Shown here piece after piece: positions 8,112 through 16,747 of a DNA stretch of 64,000 nucleotides. The DNA is from Breoghania sp037026715. GTDB lineage: Bacteria; Pseudomonadota; Alphaproteobacteria; Rhizobiales; Stappiaceae. Each line of letters starts with the position of its first letter. Position 1 is the stretch's first letter. Location of the stretch: contig NZ_JBANCG010000011.1 in the NCBI RefSeq assembly GCF_037026715.1, positions 72,621 to 136,620 on the forward strand. Direction: 5' to 3'. Under the pieces are notes generated by a model, which worked only from the letters and a program-made list of their open reading frames with translations, had not been told where the DNA came from and did not search any database. The position numbers were made by a program, and so were the translations under genes.

Positions 8112-9743
8112 TCAGGCCGCGCCGGCGCCTTCCGGCTCCAGAACCCGGCCTTTCAGAATCTCCGCAAGCGCTTTGCGGTCGGCTTTTCCGGAAGAAAGCT
8201 GCGGGAAGTCCGCAAAGCCGATCACGTGTCGCGGCACCATGTAGCCGGGTAATTCATCGACCAACCGCCGGCGGATCACCTCCACGTGCCGCTCCGCGCG
8301 AGGATATTCGCCGCGCTCGAACAGCACCCCGGCCGCCAGCAGCTTCTCGCCGTAACCGGACTCCAGCACCACCACTTCCGCGCTGTGTACATGGGGCACC
8401 GAACAGATCACCCGCTGGATCTCGTTCAGATGCACCCGGTAGCCGCCGATATTCACTTCGTTGTCACGCCGCCCATGATAGTAGATGGCGCCGTCGGCAA
8501 GATAGGAACAGACGTCGCCCGTTCGGTAGAACCGGATACCGTCGAAGATGGCGATGCGTTTGGCGGTTTCCTCCTCCCGGTTCCAGTAGGCGTCCATCAC
8601 CTGGACGCCGCCGACCAGCAGCTCCCCCATCGCGCCCGGTTCGGTGATCTCGCCGCCATCATCGTCGACGAGCCGCCCCGCGACATGCTTCAGCGGCTTG
8701 CCGATCGGATAGAGTTCGGTCCTTTCCGGCTCGATCCTGTCGATCACATGCGCGGTGGAGGCGCACGTGACCTCCGTCGGACCGTAGGCGTTGATGACCC
8801 GCACCCCGCCGTTCTTGGTCATCCAGCGCTGCACCGTCTTCACGTCCGGCACATCGGTGCCGGTCAGGATGGTCTGCAGATGCGGCAGGCGGGCCTCATC
8901 GAAATCCTCCGCCTGCGCGATGAGGCCCAGCATCATTCCCCAGGCGGAGAAATGCGTGACCTTGTTCTCCCGGATCGTCTCGAACAGGAAATCGGGCACC
9001 ACCAGGTCGTCATGCACATGCAGTTCCGCCCCTTGAGCCAGCGGAAACAGCATGTCCATGAGATAGACATCGAAATTGAGCGGCGAGAAGCTCGCGCAGA
9101 CTGACGAGGCCGTGACGTCGTAGACCTCAGCCGTCCCCTCGAAGAACGGGGCGAGACTGCGATGGGCGATGACGACGCCCTTCGGGTGCCCGGTCGAGCC
9201 CGACGTGTAGATGCAGTAGGCGGGCCGCTCGGCATCGAAGCGCGGCAACAGCTCGGCCGAAAGCGGGCAGCTCGGGCAGGCAAGTTCCTCGCTCAGCATC
9301 GCTTCCAGCTCGCCGACCATCATTATCCGTGCAGCCCTTCCTGCATCTTCCAGAATGTCCGCAACTTCTGCGCGATGTGCCTCGTCAGTGATGACGACGG
9401 CCGGGGTAATCTCCTTCAGGATGTAGTCGAGCCTTGCTGCCGGCATCTTGGGATCGAGCGGAACATGGACGCAGGCCGCCTTGAAGGTTCCCACGATCGC
9501 GGCGACGAGGATGGCCTGGCGCGGCGCGACCATCGCCACCCGGTCGCCCGGCCGGCAGCCTTGCTGGCCAAGCCACAGCGCAAAGCGCGTGGAGAACCGG
9601 TCAAGGGTGCGGTAGTCGAGGCTCAGCCGACTGTCGGCCAGCGCCTTCTTCCTCGGCATGATCCGGGCGTTATGGGCGATCGCCTCAGCAAGATGTCGGC
9701 TGGTGCAAATGGTTTCGTCCTGAAAATCGCTCGTGATGCTCAT
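8112..9743 (-). CDS. Stand-alone amino-acid adenylation domain (NRPS A domain)
   Basis: 543 residues, activating an amino acid as its adenylate and loading it on a carrier protein, presumably that at 14400. Core motifs are in order: A3 YTSGSTGHPKG (179-189), A4 around NFDVYLMDML with Asp225 at the position that binds the alpha-amino group, A5 NAYGPTE (318-324), A7 YRTGD (406-410), A8 GRRDNEVNIGGYRVHLNEIQ and A10 SGKADRKAL with the catalytic Lys520. No condensation or carrier domain is fused, as in CytC1 of the dichloroaminobutyrate pathway. It overlaps the LeuRS-like gene by 59 bp, so they are co-translated. The specificity pocket (Asp225, Val226, Met229 readable) suits a medium-sized aliphatic side chain, but the substrate is unproven. 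Confidence 0.9.
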   Translation of the reverse strand: MSITSDFQDETICTSRHLAEAIAHNARIMPRKKALADSRLSLDYRTLDRFSTRFALWLGQQGCRPGDRVAMVAPRQAILVAAIVGTFKAACVHVPLDPKMPAARLDYILKEITPAVVITDEAHRAEVADILEDAGRAARIMMVGELEAMLSEELACPSCPLSAELLPRFDAERPAYCIYTSGSTGHPKGVVIAHRSLAPFFEGTAEVYDVTASSVCASFSPLNFDVYLMDMLFPLAQGAELHVHDDLVVPDFLFETIRENKVTHFSAWGMMLGLIAQAEDFDEARLPHLQTILTGTDVPDVKTVQRWMTKNGGVRVINAYGPTEVTCASTAHVIDRIEPERTELYPIGKPLKHVAGRLVDDDGGEITEPGAMGELLVGGVQVMDAYWNREEETAKRIAIFDGIRFYRTGDVCSYLADGAIYYHGRRDNEVNIGGYRVHLNEIQRVICSVPHVHSAEVVVLESGYGEKLLAAGVLFERGEYPRAERHVEVIRRRLVDELPGYMVPRHVIGFADFPQLSSGKADRKALAEILKGRVLEPEGAGAA

Positions 9744-12048
9744 GGCTCAAATCCGTCCAATGGGCCGCCTGCGCCAGCATCGCGCCCTGCCCGAAACGGG
9801 ACCAGAGTTCCTCGGTGAGATGCGGCGCAATCGGGTTCAACATGACTAAAAAATCGAGGACGGCGCGTCGGATAAGCGCCCGGTTGGCTGCGGTCGGACG
9901 GCTCTTCGCCCGATCCCAGAACTTCCGGATCTTTTCCCAAAGCAACATCAAATTGTTGCAGGCCGCCTGCAGCTCCAGGGTTTCGTAGGCTTTCTCGACC
10001 TTCGAAATTCCGAAATTCAGATTGCTCTCAAACTTCTTCTCAAAATTCGTCATTCCGGCGGCATCGAAATCATCCGCCGCCGCCCCGCCGAGCGCCTCCA
10101 GGATCTCCAGCGAGGTGTGCCATACGCCCCCCAGAAAATGCCGGGAGGCGGAGGCCCTGTCGTCGGACCAGTTGTAATCGTTCACCGGCCGCGCCGCCCA
10201 CATGCTCTGGAAACGAACCGCATCGACGCCGTAACGTTCGATGAGCTGGGCAGGCTGAACGATATTGCCAAGCGATTTCGACATCTTCAACCCGTCCTTC
10301 AGCACCATGCCGTGAAAGATCGAGCTTCTAAACGGTTCCGATTCCGTCGAAAGCCCGAGCCTGTGAAGCCAGTTGAGGATGATCCGGAAATAGAAATTGG
10401 CGACCAGGATGTTCTCCGTCCCGCCGATATCGAAGTCGCACGGCACCCAGCGCGCCACCGCTTCCCGATCGCACATCGCCTCCTCGATCCCGGGATTGCA
10501 GTAACGCATGTAGGACCAGGCAGAATTGAAGAACGTGTCGAGCGTGTCCGTCTCCCGCCGGGCCTGCGCTCCGCAGGACGGGCAGGACGCCGCGACAAAG
10601 GGCGCGTGCTGGGCGAGCGGATTGCCGCCGACACTCATGTCGACGCCTTCGGTCGGCAGAACCACGGGCAGATCCGCCTCCGGCACCGGCACCGCGCCGC
10701 AGGTCTCGCAATGGATGACGGGAATGGGCGCCGACCAGTAGCGCGGGCGCGAGATGCACCAGTCGCGCACGTGGTAGGTCTCGCCATGACGCGCCGCCCC
10801 CGCGCGCACCAGTTCGGCGGCAATCGCCTCTTCGGCCGCCCGCGTCTCCATTCCGTCGAAAGCCCCGCTCGATACCAGCCGACCCTCGCCGGTATAGGGC
10901 AGCACTCCCTCGGCCTCCGTCCCGTCCTCCGGCTCCACCACGGCGACGACGGGAAGCCCCATCGTCGCGGCGAAGCGGTGGGCGTTCTTGTCGTGGGCCG
11001 GGCAGCCGAGCACCGCCCCCGTGCCCAGGTCGATCTGGATGTAGGGGGCAACGGCGACCGGTATCCTCTCCCCGGTCAGCGGATGGATCGCATGGCAAGC
11101 GAGCCTGACCCCCGCGCGCTCCGGCGCCTTCATCCGCTCCACTCGCGGCAGCGTGCACATCTCGCGGACGAGGTTACGCTTCGCCTCCACATCCGCCTCC
11201 GCACTCAGCAGTTCCTCCACCGCCGGATGCTCCGGCGCAAGCGCGAGGAACGTCGCGCCGTGAATGACCGCGACGCGCGTGGTGAACACGTCCAGGGCCC
11301 TTCCCCGCCCCTCGACAGGAACCGACACGAAGAGCCCCGACCTCCGGCCGATCCAGTTGCGCTGCAGTACCTTGGCCTTGTCGGGAAAATCGTACTTGTC
11401 GAGCCCGCGCAGCAGATCGCCGGCGATCGCCTGAACGTCGACGAACCAGTTGGCCTGCTGCTCCTTCGTGGCCTCCGCCCCGCAACGCCAGCAGCAGCCG
11501 TCATAGACCTGCTCGTGGGCGAGTGCGGTCCGGCATTTCGGGCACCAGTCGGTCCATGTTCGTGCCTGATAGATCGCACCCGCCGCGTGAAGCTGCAGGA
11601 AGATCCACTGGGTCCAGCGGTAATAGGACGGCTCGTGATAGGAAAAGAACCGCGTGGGATCGTAGCTGAGGCCGAGCCGCAGCAATTCGCGCGTCATGTC
11701 GGCGATGCACTGATCGAGCCAGGCGGCCGGCGTCTTGCCGCTGGCGACCGCCGCATCCTCGACCGGCAGGCCGAGACTATCGAAGGCCTGCACATAGAGC
11801 GCATCGTAGCCGCGCAGCCGCTTGTAGCGGGTCAGCGTGTCACCGATCGTGTAGTTGCGCACATGCCCCATGTGCAGCGAACCGCTCGGAAAGGGCGGGT
11901 AGTCATAGGCGAAGAAGCGCGGCCTTTCCGAGGGCTGCGGAGCGACGAACACGCGCTCCTCCAGCCAGCGCTTCTGCCAGCGCTCGGCCATCTCGGCCGG
12001 ATTGTAGGCCTCCCCCGTGGAATAGGTTTCCGTTTTCAATTCGCCCAC
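9685..12048 (-). CDS. Divergent leucyl-tRNA synthetase paralogue, editing site and C-terminus degenerate
   Basis: 787 residues against 860-880 for housekeeping LeuRS. The class I signatures are intact: HMGH (59-62) and KMSKS (588-592), plus the zinc knuckle CPKC...CWRC. The editing domain is damaged: the threonine-rich TTRPDT is TTRVAV (256-261), and the HDxRD motif is HDKNA (352-356), which loses the conserved second aspartate. Around the leucine pocket WDAFGLP is AFDSLGLP, RYWG is RYWS and GGIEHA is GGTENI. The tRNA-elbow-binding C-terminal domain is missing, the protein ending in a new tail that overlaps the adenylation gene. GTG (12048) is the longest start; a TTG at 12039 has better ribosome-site spacing. 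Probably a resistance copy or a biosynthetic variant, not the housekeeping enzyme. Confidence 0.88.
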   Translation of the reverse strand: MGELKTETYSTGEAYNPAEMAERWQKRWLEERVFVAPQPSERPRFFAYDYPPFPSGSLHMGHVRNYTIGDTLTRYKRLRGYDALYVQAFDSLGLPVEDAAVASGKTPAAWLDQCIADMTRELLRLGLSYDPTRFFSYHEPSYYRWTQWIFLQLHAAGAIYQARTWTDWCPKCRTALAHEQVYDGCCWRCGAEATKEQQANWFVDVQAIAGDLLRGLDKYDFPDKAKVLQRNWIGRRSGLFVSVPVEGRGRALDVFTTRVAVIHGATFLALAPEHPAVEELLSAEADVEAKRNLVREMCTLPRVERMKAPERAGVRLACHAIHPLTGERIPVAVAPYIQIDLGTGAVLGCPAHDKNAHRFAATMGLPVVAVVEPEDGTEAEGVLPYTGEGRLVSSGAFDGMETRAAEEAIAAELVRAGAARHGETYHVRDWCISRPRYWSAPIPVIHCETCGAVPVPEADLPVVLPTEGVDMSVGGNPLAQHAPFVAASCPSCGAQARRETDTLDTFFNSAWSYMRYCNPGIEEAMCDREAVARWVPCDFDIGGTENILVANFYFRIILNWLHRLGLSTESEPFRSSIFHGMVLKDGLKMSKSLGNIVQPAQLIERYGVDAVRFQSMWAARPVNDYNWSDDRASASRHFLGGVWHTSLEILEALGGAAADDFDAAGMTNFEKKFESNLNFGISKVEKAYETLELQAACNNLMLLWEKIRKFWDRAKSRPTAANRALIRRAVLDFLVMLNPIAPHLTEELWSRFGQGAMLAQAAHWTDLSHEHHERFSGRNHLHQPTSC

Positions 12049-12188
12049 CCTCGCGCAAAGAAATTTGGTCTTTTCAGATCTTCAGGCCTTCGGCTAATCA
12101 AGCGCCGCAAGGCGCGCTGCAAGGCTTGCCGCATATCCTCCCCGGCGGCGGCAAGGTGACCTGTCCGCATATGCAGGCGCCGCACTTT

Positions 12189-12228
12189 CTCGATATTCCC
12201 GTTTCCGGCTCGATATTCCCGTTTCCGG
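12189..12228. repeat. Perfect 2 x 20-bp tandem repeat
   Basis: Two adjacent identical copies of a 20-bp unit (CTCGATATTCCCGTTTCCGG) lie 140 bp upstream of the LeuRS-like start. Function unknown. Confidence 0.85.
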
Positions 12229-12378
12229 AACGTCTCCCCGCCTTCGCAGGCAAGGGCGCCCCGCGCGAACCGCTGCGCAGCTTAGCGAACCGCCTCGCTC
12301 ATCGGCTCCAGACATTATCGACAGGAAAGAACGTGTAACGGCACTCACCTCGAACCGGCGAGTGCCGTCGTTTCGCAT

Positions 12379-12432
12379 CAGGGCATCTCTTCAGGGCATC
12401 TTTCCAGGGCATCATTGTCAGGGCATCCATCC
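12379..12432. repeat. 4 x 13-14-bp tandem repeat (core CAGGGCATC)
   Basis: The nonamer CAGGGCATC recurs four times at 13-, 13- and 14-bp spacing with AT-richer spacers (CTCTT, CTTTC, ATTGT-like). Too short and spacer-poor for CRISPR. It lies between the small ORF and the LeuRS-like gene. Confidence 0.8.
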
Positions 12433-12465
12433 AAAAGGACCTGCTTGGCACACGGATCTCAGCCG

Positions 12466-12666
12466 TCAGGCGGCTGGATTTTCGAGCGCAGTAGCTGGTT
12501 TTGGAGTCGAGTTGGCGACTGGACCGGCAACGTCAGCTGGAATCTTCGCTGGCTCGGGGTCCGACTTCGACAACTTCGCGGCTTGTTCCGCTGGCTTGTT
12601 GGCGGCCTCGGACATGTCCTGAGCTGCCAGCGCAACGGCTGCGCGGCGATCTTTCACATCTGCCAT
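12466..12666 (-). CDS. Small Ala/Pro/Lys-rich protein with an ideal ribosome binding site
   Basis: 66 residues, family not recognised. The coding claim rests mainly on the start: GGAGGTG (12680-12674), a near-perfect match to the 16S anti-Shine-Dalgarno, sits 7 bases before the ATG. The protein is soluble, has no Cys or signal peptide, begins MADVKDRRAAVALAAQDMSE and ends in a Pro/Ala-rich, probably disordered tail (PATALENPAA). It is first in the minus-strand arm of the cluster, 417 bp upstream of the LeuRS-like gene. It could be an accessory protein, a leader or precursor peptide, or an unrelated small gene. Confidence 0.6.
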   Translation of the reverse strand: MADVKDRRAAVALAAQDMSEAANKPAEQAAKLSKSDPEPAKIPADVAGPVANSTPKPATALENPAA

Positions 12667-14220
12667 TCTTTTTCACCTCCTTTCTATCTTCTCTGGAGTG
12701 ACGAGACGTCTCCCCACCGGGGAGCCTGGAGGCAACCGGCGATCCCGGCCCGAATGGCCGGTCAATTCACCGATTGCCGAAACGCATTGCGAGAATTCCC
12801 GCCGCAGACCTGCCATTGCATGCCCGGCGTTCTCCATCCACCGCGCCATGAAAGTGACCGCCCCTGCCCGACCCACGCCTTCGCTCGCGATGTTCCGGGG
12901 CAGACGCCCCCGGCACACAGATCGCGCCAGCTGCGCTACGGAAAGCCCCCTATCCGGAGCGGGGCGTCCTGAGGAGCCAGATCGCTGACAGCCCGATCAC
13001 TGCAGACCTTTTTCTTCCGACCTATCGCTGAAGACCGAAGGGCACAGACCGAATTCCGCGCAGCCAGACACCGGCCTCATTCCCGCCGCACATGCCCACG
13101 CCCCGCATTCAGATCACGAAAAGGGCCGACTGCGAGGCGCAACGGATCCAGAATTTCTACGGCACTTAGCGTTGTTTCAATCAAATCAAAATAGACAAAC
13201 ATTCAAAATCAAGAAAACACGATAGCAGGCATGCCGCCTCTGGTAAATGCCCCAACGACATCACGATACGTATATTTAATTTATCATGCATTCATTGGAT
13301 TAGGCCACTCTATTTTACATGACGCAAAGTCGGCGGGGGTGCACGAAGGAACTCCGCTCCAGGCGTGACCCTCAAGCCAGATCCCCAAGACGCCGGATGA
13401 CACCGCATCGCCGCCGCACCATGTGTGCGACTGGTCCTGCCCAGCCTCGCTACCGTCGCCTGCCCCGCACTGAGGAGCGTCCGCACACTGCCGGCGACTT
13501 TACGGCCTCCGATGCTCAAGACGCATGCCTCGATAGCGTTGACAGAGAACAACCCCCGGCCTGCCGGGAGAGGTCGCAAGAACGCCTGCAAAGCGCCGGA
13601 AACATCCGCCTGCAATTGGCATGCGCGCCTTTGCCGCGATCAATACCGCGCCACCGGCAACCGACAGCAAACAAAGTGGAATCATCTTCTTAATACATTA
13701 AATAACTTCATGATTTGACATACGTTGTTTTTTGGATAAGAATGCCGCTACTTTCATGGAATACATTATAGATTTTGAATTTTTAGACACGAGCTGACCC
13801 ATCTGCTTGAACCCGGCTTGAGAGACTGCGCCTTGTGAGCGCAAAATGGTAGCCCAATGCAACCTGGTATCGTTCGCCGATTGAAACGGCGGGCAACTCT
13901 GGTTCGTTGTCCGACGACGGCGGATGTCTGCTTGGCGCCCTGAGGAGGCCCAAGAAGAGGGGGGCCAAGAAAACCAGATCCAAACCGGATCCTCTGCGGC
14001 GATCGGAAGAGTTGCAGGCCCGCGTCGGCCTCAAATCGAACCGGCCCCCGCACCAGACTTGATCGTGACGGCTTGGCGTCGCGCCACTGTCGGCGCAATT
14101 TCGAATTTTGAATTATGTAAAGACATTAATGTATATCTAATTCCAGAAAATCGTATTGAATGAATTATTCAAAAAGTTTCCGAACGAACATCAAAAAGAC
14201 ATCATAGAAATCAAAATCAG
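12667..14220. other. Long non-coding region between the two arms of the cluster
   Basis: About 1.55 kb with no ORF that shows codon structure or a recognisable domain. AT-rich islands at 13150-13330 and 13680-13800 alternate with GC-rich blocks, and the promoters for the two divergent arms must lie here or just to the right. The block 13800-14100 has patchy open frames on both strands and may be the wreck of an older gene or mobile element, but no transposase motif is recognised. Confidence 0.4.
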
Positions 14221-14241
14221 AAAGCATCATGATGATGCTTT
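14221..14241. promoter_or_regulatory. Perfect 21-bp palindrome, candidate operator
   Basis: AAAGCATCAT-G-ATGATGCTTT is a perfect dyad with 10-bp arms around a single central base. A one-base centre is typical of a protein-binding operator rather than of an RNA hairpin. It lies about 55 bp upstream of the TATAAT at 14297. The cognate regulator is unknown. Confidence 0.5.
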
Positions 14242-14268
14242 AGTTATTTCGATTTTAGCAATTTTGTT

Positions 14269-14302
14269 CCGCCATCTCGATGGCGGATGATGACGTTATA
14301 AT
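14269..14302 (+). promoter_or_regulatory. Promoter candidate of the halogenase operon with overlapping dyad
   Basis: A perfect -10 hexamer TATAAT occurs at 14297-14302, about 100 bp before the carrier protein gene. Directly upstream, over the place of the -35 element, is the dyad CCGCCAT-CTCG-ATGGCGG (14269-14286), which could be an activator or repressor site. No good -35 hexamer is visible, which fits an activator-dependent promoter. Inference from sequence only. Confidence 0.45.
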
Positions 14303-14399
14303 TTTTAATATTTATTATTCTGGACAAAACGGAACCAAAAGGAAAAGTCCACAATAAATCTCCGGACGCTGTCCGGCGATAGCAGGGAAGTGCGTGCTC

Positions 14400-14720
14400 A
14401 TGCTTACGGAAAGCACAATCACGCGTAACGCTAGACTGAACGCTAGACTGGAGGACACTGCCATTACTACGCAAGCAACCGTGATCCGGGTCCTGGAAGA
14501 CGTCGTCGGCGCCAAGAATCTGAATGCGGATTCTCGGTTCCTGGACATCGGAGGAAACTCGTTGAACCTGGTCGAGGTTCTGAAGCAGCTGCGCGCGAAG
14601 ACCGGCGTCGCCCCTTCTCCGCGCATCTTCTTCGACAAGCAGACCTCTTCCGTGGCGGCCATCAGCGCCGCCATCGACGCCCAGCTTCACACGAGCGAGC
14701 TTGCCGAAACCGCGGGCTGA
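14400..14720 (+). CDS. Stand-alone acyl/peptidyl carrier protein
   Basis: About 106 residues. The phosphopantetheine attachment motif DIGGNSLNLVEV (Ser54) is preceded by a typical carrier helix (VIRVLEDVVG). It should hold the aminoacyl group as a thioester during halogenation, as SyrB1-T and CytC2 do. The next gene is the halogenase, 45 bp on. An in-frame GTG at 14394 is an alternative start; AGGGAAG is 5 bases before the GTG and 11 before the ATG, so the choice is open. No phosphopantetheinyl transferase is seen in the window. Confidence 0.88.
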   Translation: MLTESTITRNARLNARLEDTAITTQATVIRVLEDVVGAKNLNADSRFLDIGGNSLNLVEVLKQLRAKTGVAPSPRIFFDKQTSSVAAISAAIDAQLHTSELAETAG

Positions 14721-14765
14721 CCGCGTTCGGCGCAAACAAATCTATTTCAAAGGGAGATTTTCATT

Positions 14766-15668
14766 ATGGCTCAGCATTTCTATCTTTCCGAAGACGAGAA
14801 GAAGTTCTTTTATGAGAACGGGTTCGCCGGCCCCTTCACGCTCTTCGAGCCGGAGGAAATGACGCGGATCTGGAACGAGGTGCGGCTCGACCTGCTCGAC
14901 ACCAGCAACGCCCCCTTCCCCGACAGCCGGCTCAACTACGACCGGCACCTCGACATCCCCCATCTCAACCAGATCATCAGCAACCCGCGGCTCGTCGACA
15001 AGATCTCCTCGATCCTCGGCCCCGACGTTCTGAGCTGGCGCACGGAGTGGTTCCCCAAATACCCGGGTGACGAGGGCACCGACTGGCACCAGGCGGAGAG
15101 CTTCGTGGAGTTCGAGGGCACCGAGAAGCTGGAGCCGACGGCCGCCGTCGAAGGCCAGCCCTGGGAGCTGACGGCCTGGATCGCGATGACCAAGACGAAC
15201 AAGGCCAACGGCTGCCTGAAGCTGATGCCGGGCTCGCACCGGACCTGGTACTTCGACGAGAAGCGCAATGTCGTGTTCGATCCGAACAACATCAACAAGC
15301 TCAACTCGCGCGGCGAGAAGTCCGGCTTCTACGGCTACGACTACGACGACCTGAAGCTCGACCGCGACTGGGTGCCGGACGAGTCCAAGGCCGTGCACAT
15401 GGAGATCGAGCCGGGCCAGTTCTTCATCTTCACCTCGCGCTGCATGCACGGGTCAAACCCGAACACCACGACGGACGACACCCGGTTCGCCTGGGCGACC
15501 CGTTTCGTGCCCACGCACGTGAAGGTCTATGACGGCCAGGATTCCTTCCACCACTTCGGCGAGGTCCTGCCGCTCGATCGCTACTCGACCGTCCTGGTCG
15601 CCGGTGAGGACCGCTACGGCCACAACAGGGTCCGCATGCCGATGCGCGAGGCCGCGCCCGCCGAATAA
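14766..15668 (+). CDS. SyrB2-type non-heme Fe(II)/2-oxoglutarate halogenase
   Basis: 300 residues, chlorinating an unactivated carbon of an amino acid tethered to a carrier protein. The iron site reads HQA (His108, Ala110) and His228. Ala in place of the Asp/Glu of hydroxylases is the hallmark that opens a coordination site for chloride. The stretch WRTEWFPKYPGDEGTDWHQA is almost the same in SyrB2 of Pseudomonas syringae, as I recall that protein, and Arg246 (in TRFVP) fits the 2-oxoglutarate-binding arginine. The length equals that of SyrB2/CytC3. It follows the carrier protein gene in one operon. A generic PhyH annotation would miss the chemistry. The regiochemistry and the amino acid are unknown. 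Confidence 0.93.
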   Translation: MAQHFYLSEDEKKFFYENGFAGPFTLFEPEEMTRIWNEVRLDLLDTSNAPFPDSRLNYDRHLDIPHLNQIISNPRLVDKISSILGPDVLSWRTEWFPKYPGDEGTDWHQAESFVEFEGTEKLEPTAAVEGQPWELTAWIAMTKTNKANGCLKLMPGSHRTWYFDEKRNVVFDPNNINKLNSRGEKSGFYGYDYDDLKLDRDWVPDESKAVHMEIEPGQFFIFTSRCMHGSNPNTTTDDTRFAWATRFVPTHVKVYDGQDSFHHFGEVLPLDRYSTVLVAGEDRYGHNRVRMPMREAAPAE

Positions 15669-15737
15669 GGCGCGCGCCGATCAGGCGGCCTTCGATCGCC
15701 CCCGTTCGAAGGCCCCGCAATCGAGCGGCATCGGACT

Positions 15738-15782
15738 GCCGGAGCCTCCACCTCCCACCCAATCCCGGGTGGAGGCTCCGGC
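15738..15782. repeat. Perfect 15-bp inverted repeat between halogenase and thioesterase
   Basis: GCCGGAGCCTCCACC (15738-15752) and GGTGGAGGCTCCGGC (15768-15782) are exact complements around a 15-base loop. The RNA hairpin would be very stable, but no T-tract follows, so it is more likely an mRNA-end protector or partial attenuator that sets a high carrier/halogenase to downstream gene ratio. Confidence 0.7.
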
Positions 15783-15928
15783 CTGGATCGCCCGCATCCG
15801 GGCAGCCGCGTCCGGATGCGGATTTCCTTCCGCGCAACCGGCATGCCGGAGCGTCTTCCGTACGGGCCTCCCGCGGGTCGTTCGCAAGGCGCTTGGGACA
15901 GCTCCGCAACACAAGCACAGGTCGCGAC

Positions 15929-16747
15929 ATGGCATCTCCCTGGTTCGAGTTTCCCGGCACCCCGCGCAGCCCCAGTGACGCCCCGCGCGGAGATAAGGAC
16001 GCACCGCGTGCCGTTGCGGCGCGGTTCCGCCTCTTCTGCTTTCCCTATGCCGGTGGCGGAGCCTCCATCTTCCGCTCCTGGGCGAATTGGCTGCCGGAGG
16101 AGGTGGAGGCCGTCGGCATCCAGCTTCCCGGCCGCGAGACGCGGCTTGCCGAACCGTTGATGCTCTCGATGGGGCCGCTCACCGACGAGCTGTCGGAAGA
16201 GATGGCCCCCCATCTGGACCTCCCCTTCGCCTTCTACGGCCACAGCACCGGCGCCCTGATCGCTTTCGAACTGGCCCGGGTGCTGCGCAAGCGTGGCCTG
16301 CCGCAGCCGGAGTTGCTGTTCCTGTCCGGCCAGGACGGCCCGCGCGAAAAGCCGCCGCTGATCCGCCACACCCTTCCGGACGCAGAGTTCATCGAGATCC
16401 TGCGCAACTGCAAGGGCACGCCCGACGCCGTGCTGCAAAATCCGGATCTCCTGGAAATCCTTCTGCCGCGCATCCGTTCCGACGGGGCGATCTACGAGAC
16501 CTATGACTACGAGCCGCAGCCGCCGCTCGATGCCCGCATCGTGATCTTCGAAGGCACCGACGACCGGTTCGTCACGCAACCGGGCCTCGCCGCCTGGCAC
16601 AAGGAGACCAGAGGCGGTTTCCACCACTACGCACCGCTTTCCGGCGGGCATTTCTTCCTGCACGCGGAGGAGGAAGCGCTCGCCCGTCACATCAACCAAG
16701 AACTCGGGAGGCTTCTCTATGAACCAGCTTGTTCAGCCCACGGATAG
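15929..16747 (+). CDS. Type II thioesterase 1
   Basis: 272 residues from the ATG at 15929, alpha/beta hydrolase. The nucleophile elbow is GHSTG (Ser106), with PGRE (68-71) and the catalytic histidine in SGGHFFLH as in RifR/GrsT-type enzymes. Such enzymes hydrolyse aminoacyl groups from carrier proteins. CytC4 plays this role for free dichloroaminobutyrate. The end overlaps the next gene by 29 bp. An upstream in-frame ATG at 15893 lies before the conserved part and is less likely. Confidence 0.88.
   Translation: MASPWFEFPGTPRSPSDAPRGDKDAPRAVAARFRLFCFPYAGGGASIFRSWANWLPEEVEAVGIQLPGRETRLAEPLMLSMGPLTDELSEEMAPHLDLPFAFYGHSTGALIAFELARVLRKRGLPQPELLFLSGQDGPREKPPLIRHTLPDAEFIEILRNCKGTPDAVLQNPDLLEILLPRIRSDGAIYETYDYEPQPPLDARIVIFEGTDDRFVTQPGLAAWHKETRGGFHHYAPLSGGHFFLHAEEEALARHINQELGRLLYEPACSAHG

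Larger units (their letters stand above)
12049..12465. other. Leader region of the LeuRS-like gene with two tandem repeats
   Basis: 417 bp without a gene, between the small ORF and the LeuRS-like gene on the minus strand. It carries a perfect 20-bp duplication (12189-12208 and 12209-12228, unit beginning CTCGATATTCCC) and four copies of CAGGGCATC at 12379, 12392, 12405 and 12419, spaced 13-14 bp. Such repeats suggest replication slippage or a protein- or RNA-binding array. No riboswitch or T-box is recognised. Confidence 0.45.

Noticed and set aside
9685..12048. Housekeeping leucyl-tRNA synthetase
   Set aside because: Missing C-terminal domain, broken editing motifs and overlap with an NRPS gene speak against it.
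12379..12432. CRISPR-like array
   Set aside because: Repeat core is only 9 bp with 4-5-bp spacers and there are no cas genes.
12667..14220. Several open frames of 60-125 codons on both strands
   Set aside because: No ribosome sites, no domain matches recalled and compositions (Arg/Pro/Ser rich) typical of shadows in GC-rich DNA.
14766..15668. Annotation as a PhyH-type hydroxylase
   Set aside because: The carboxylate iron ligand is Ala110, and the sequence follows SyrB2 over its length, so halogenase is the better call.
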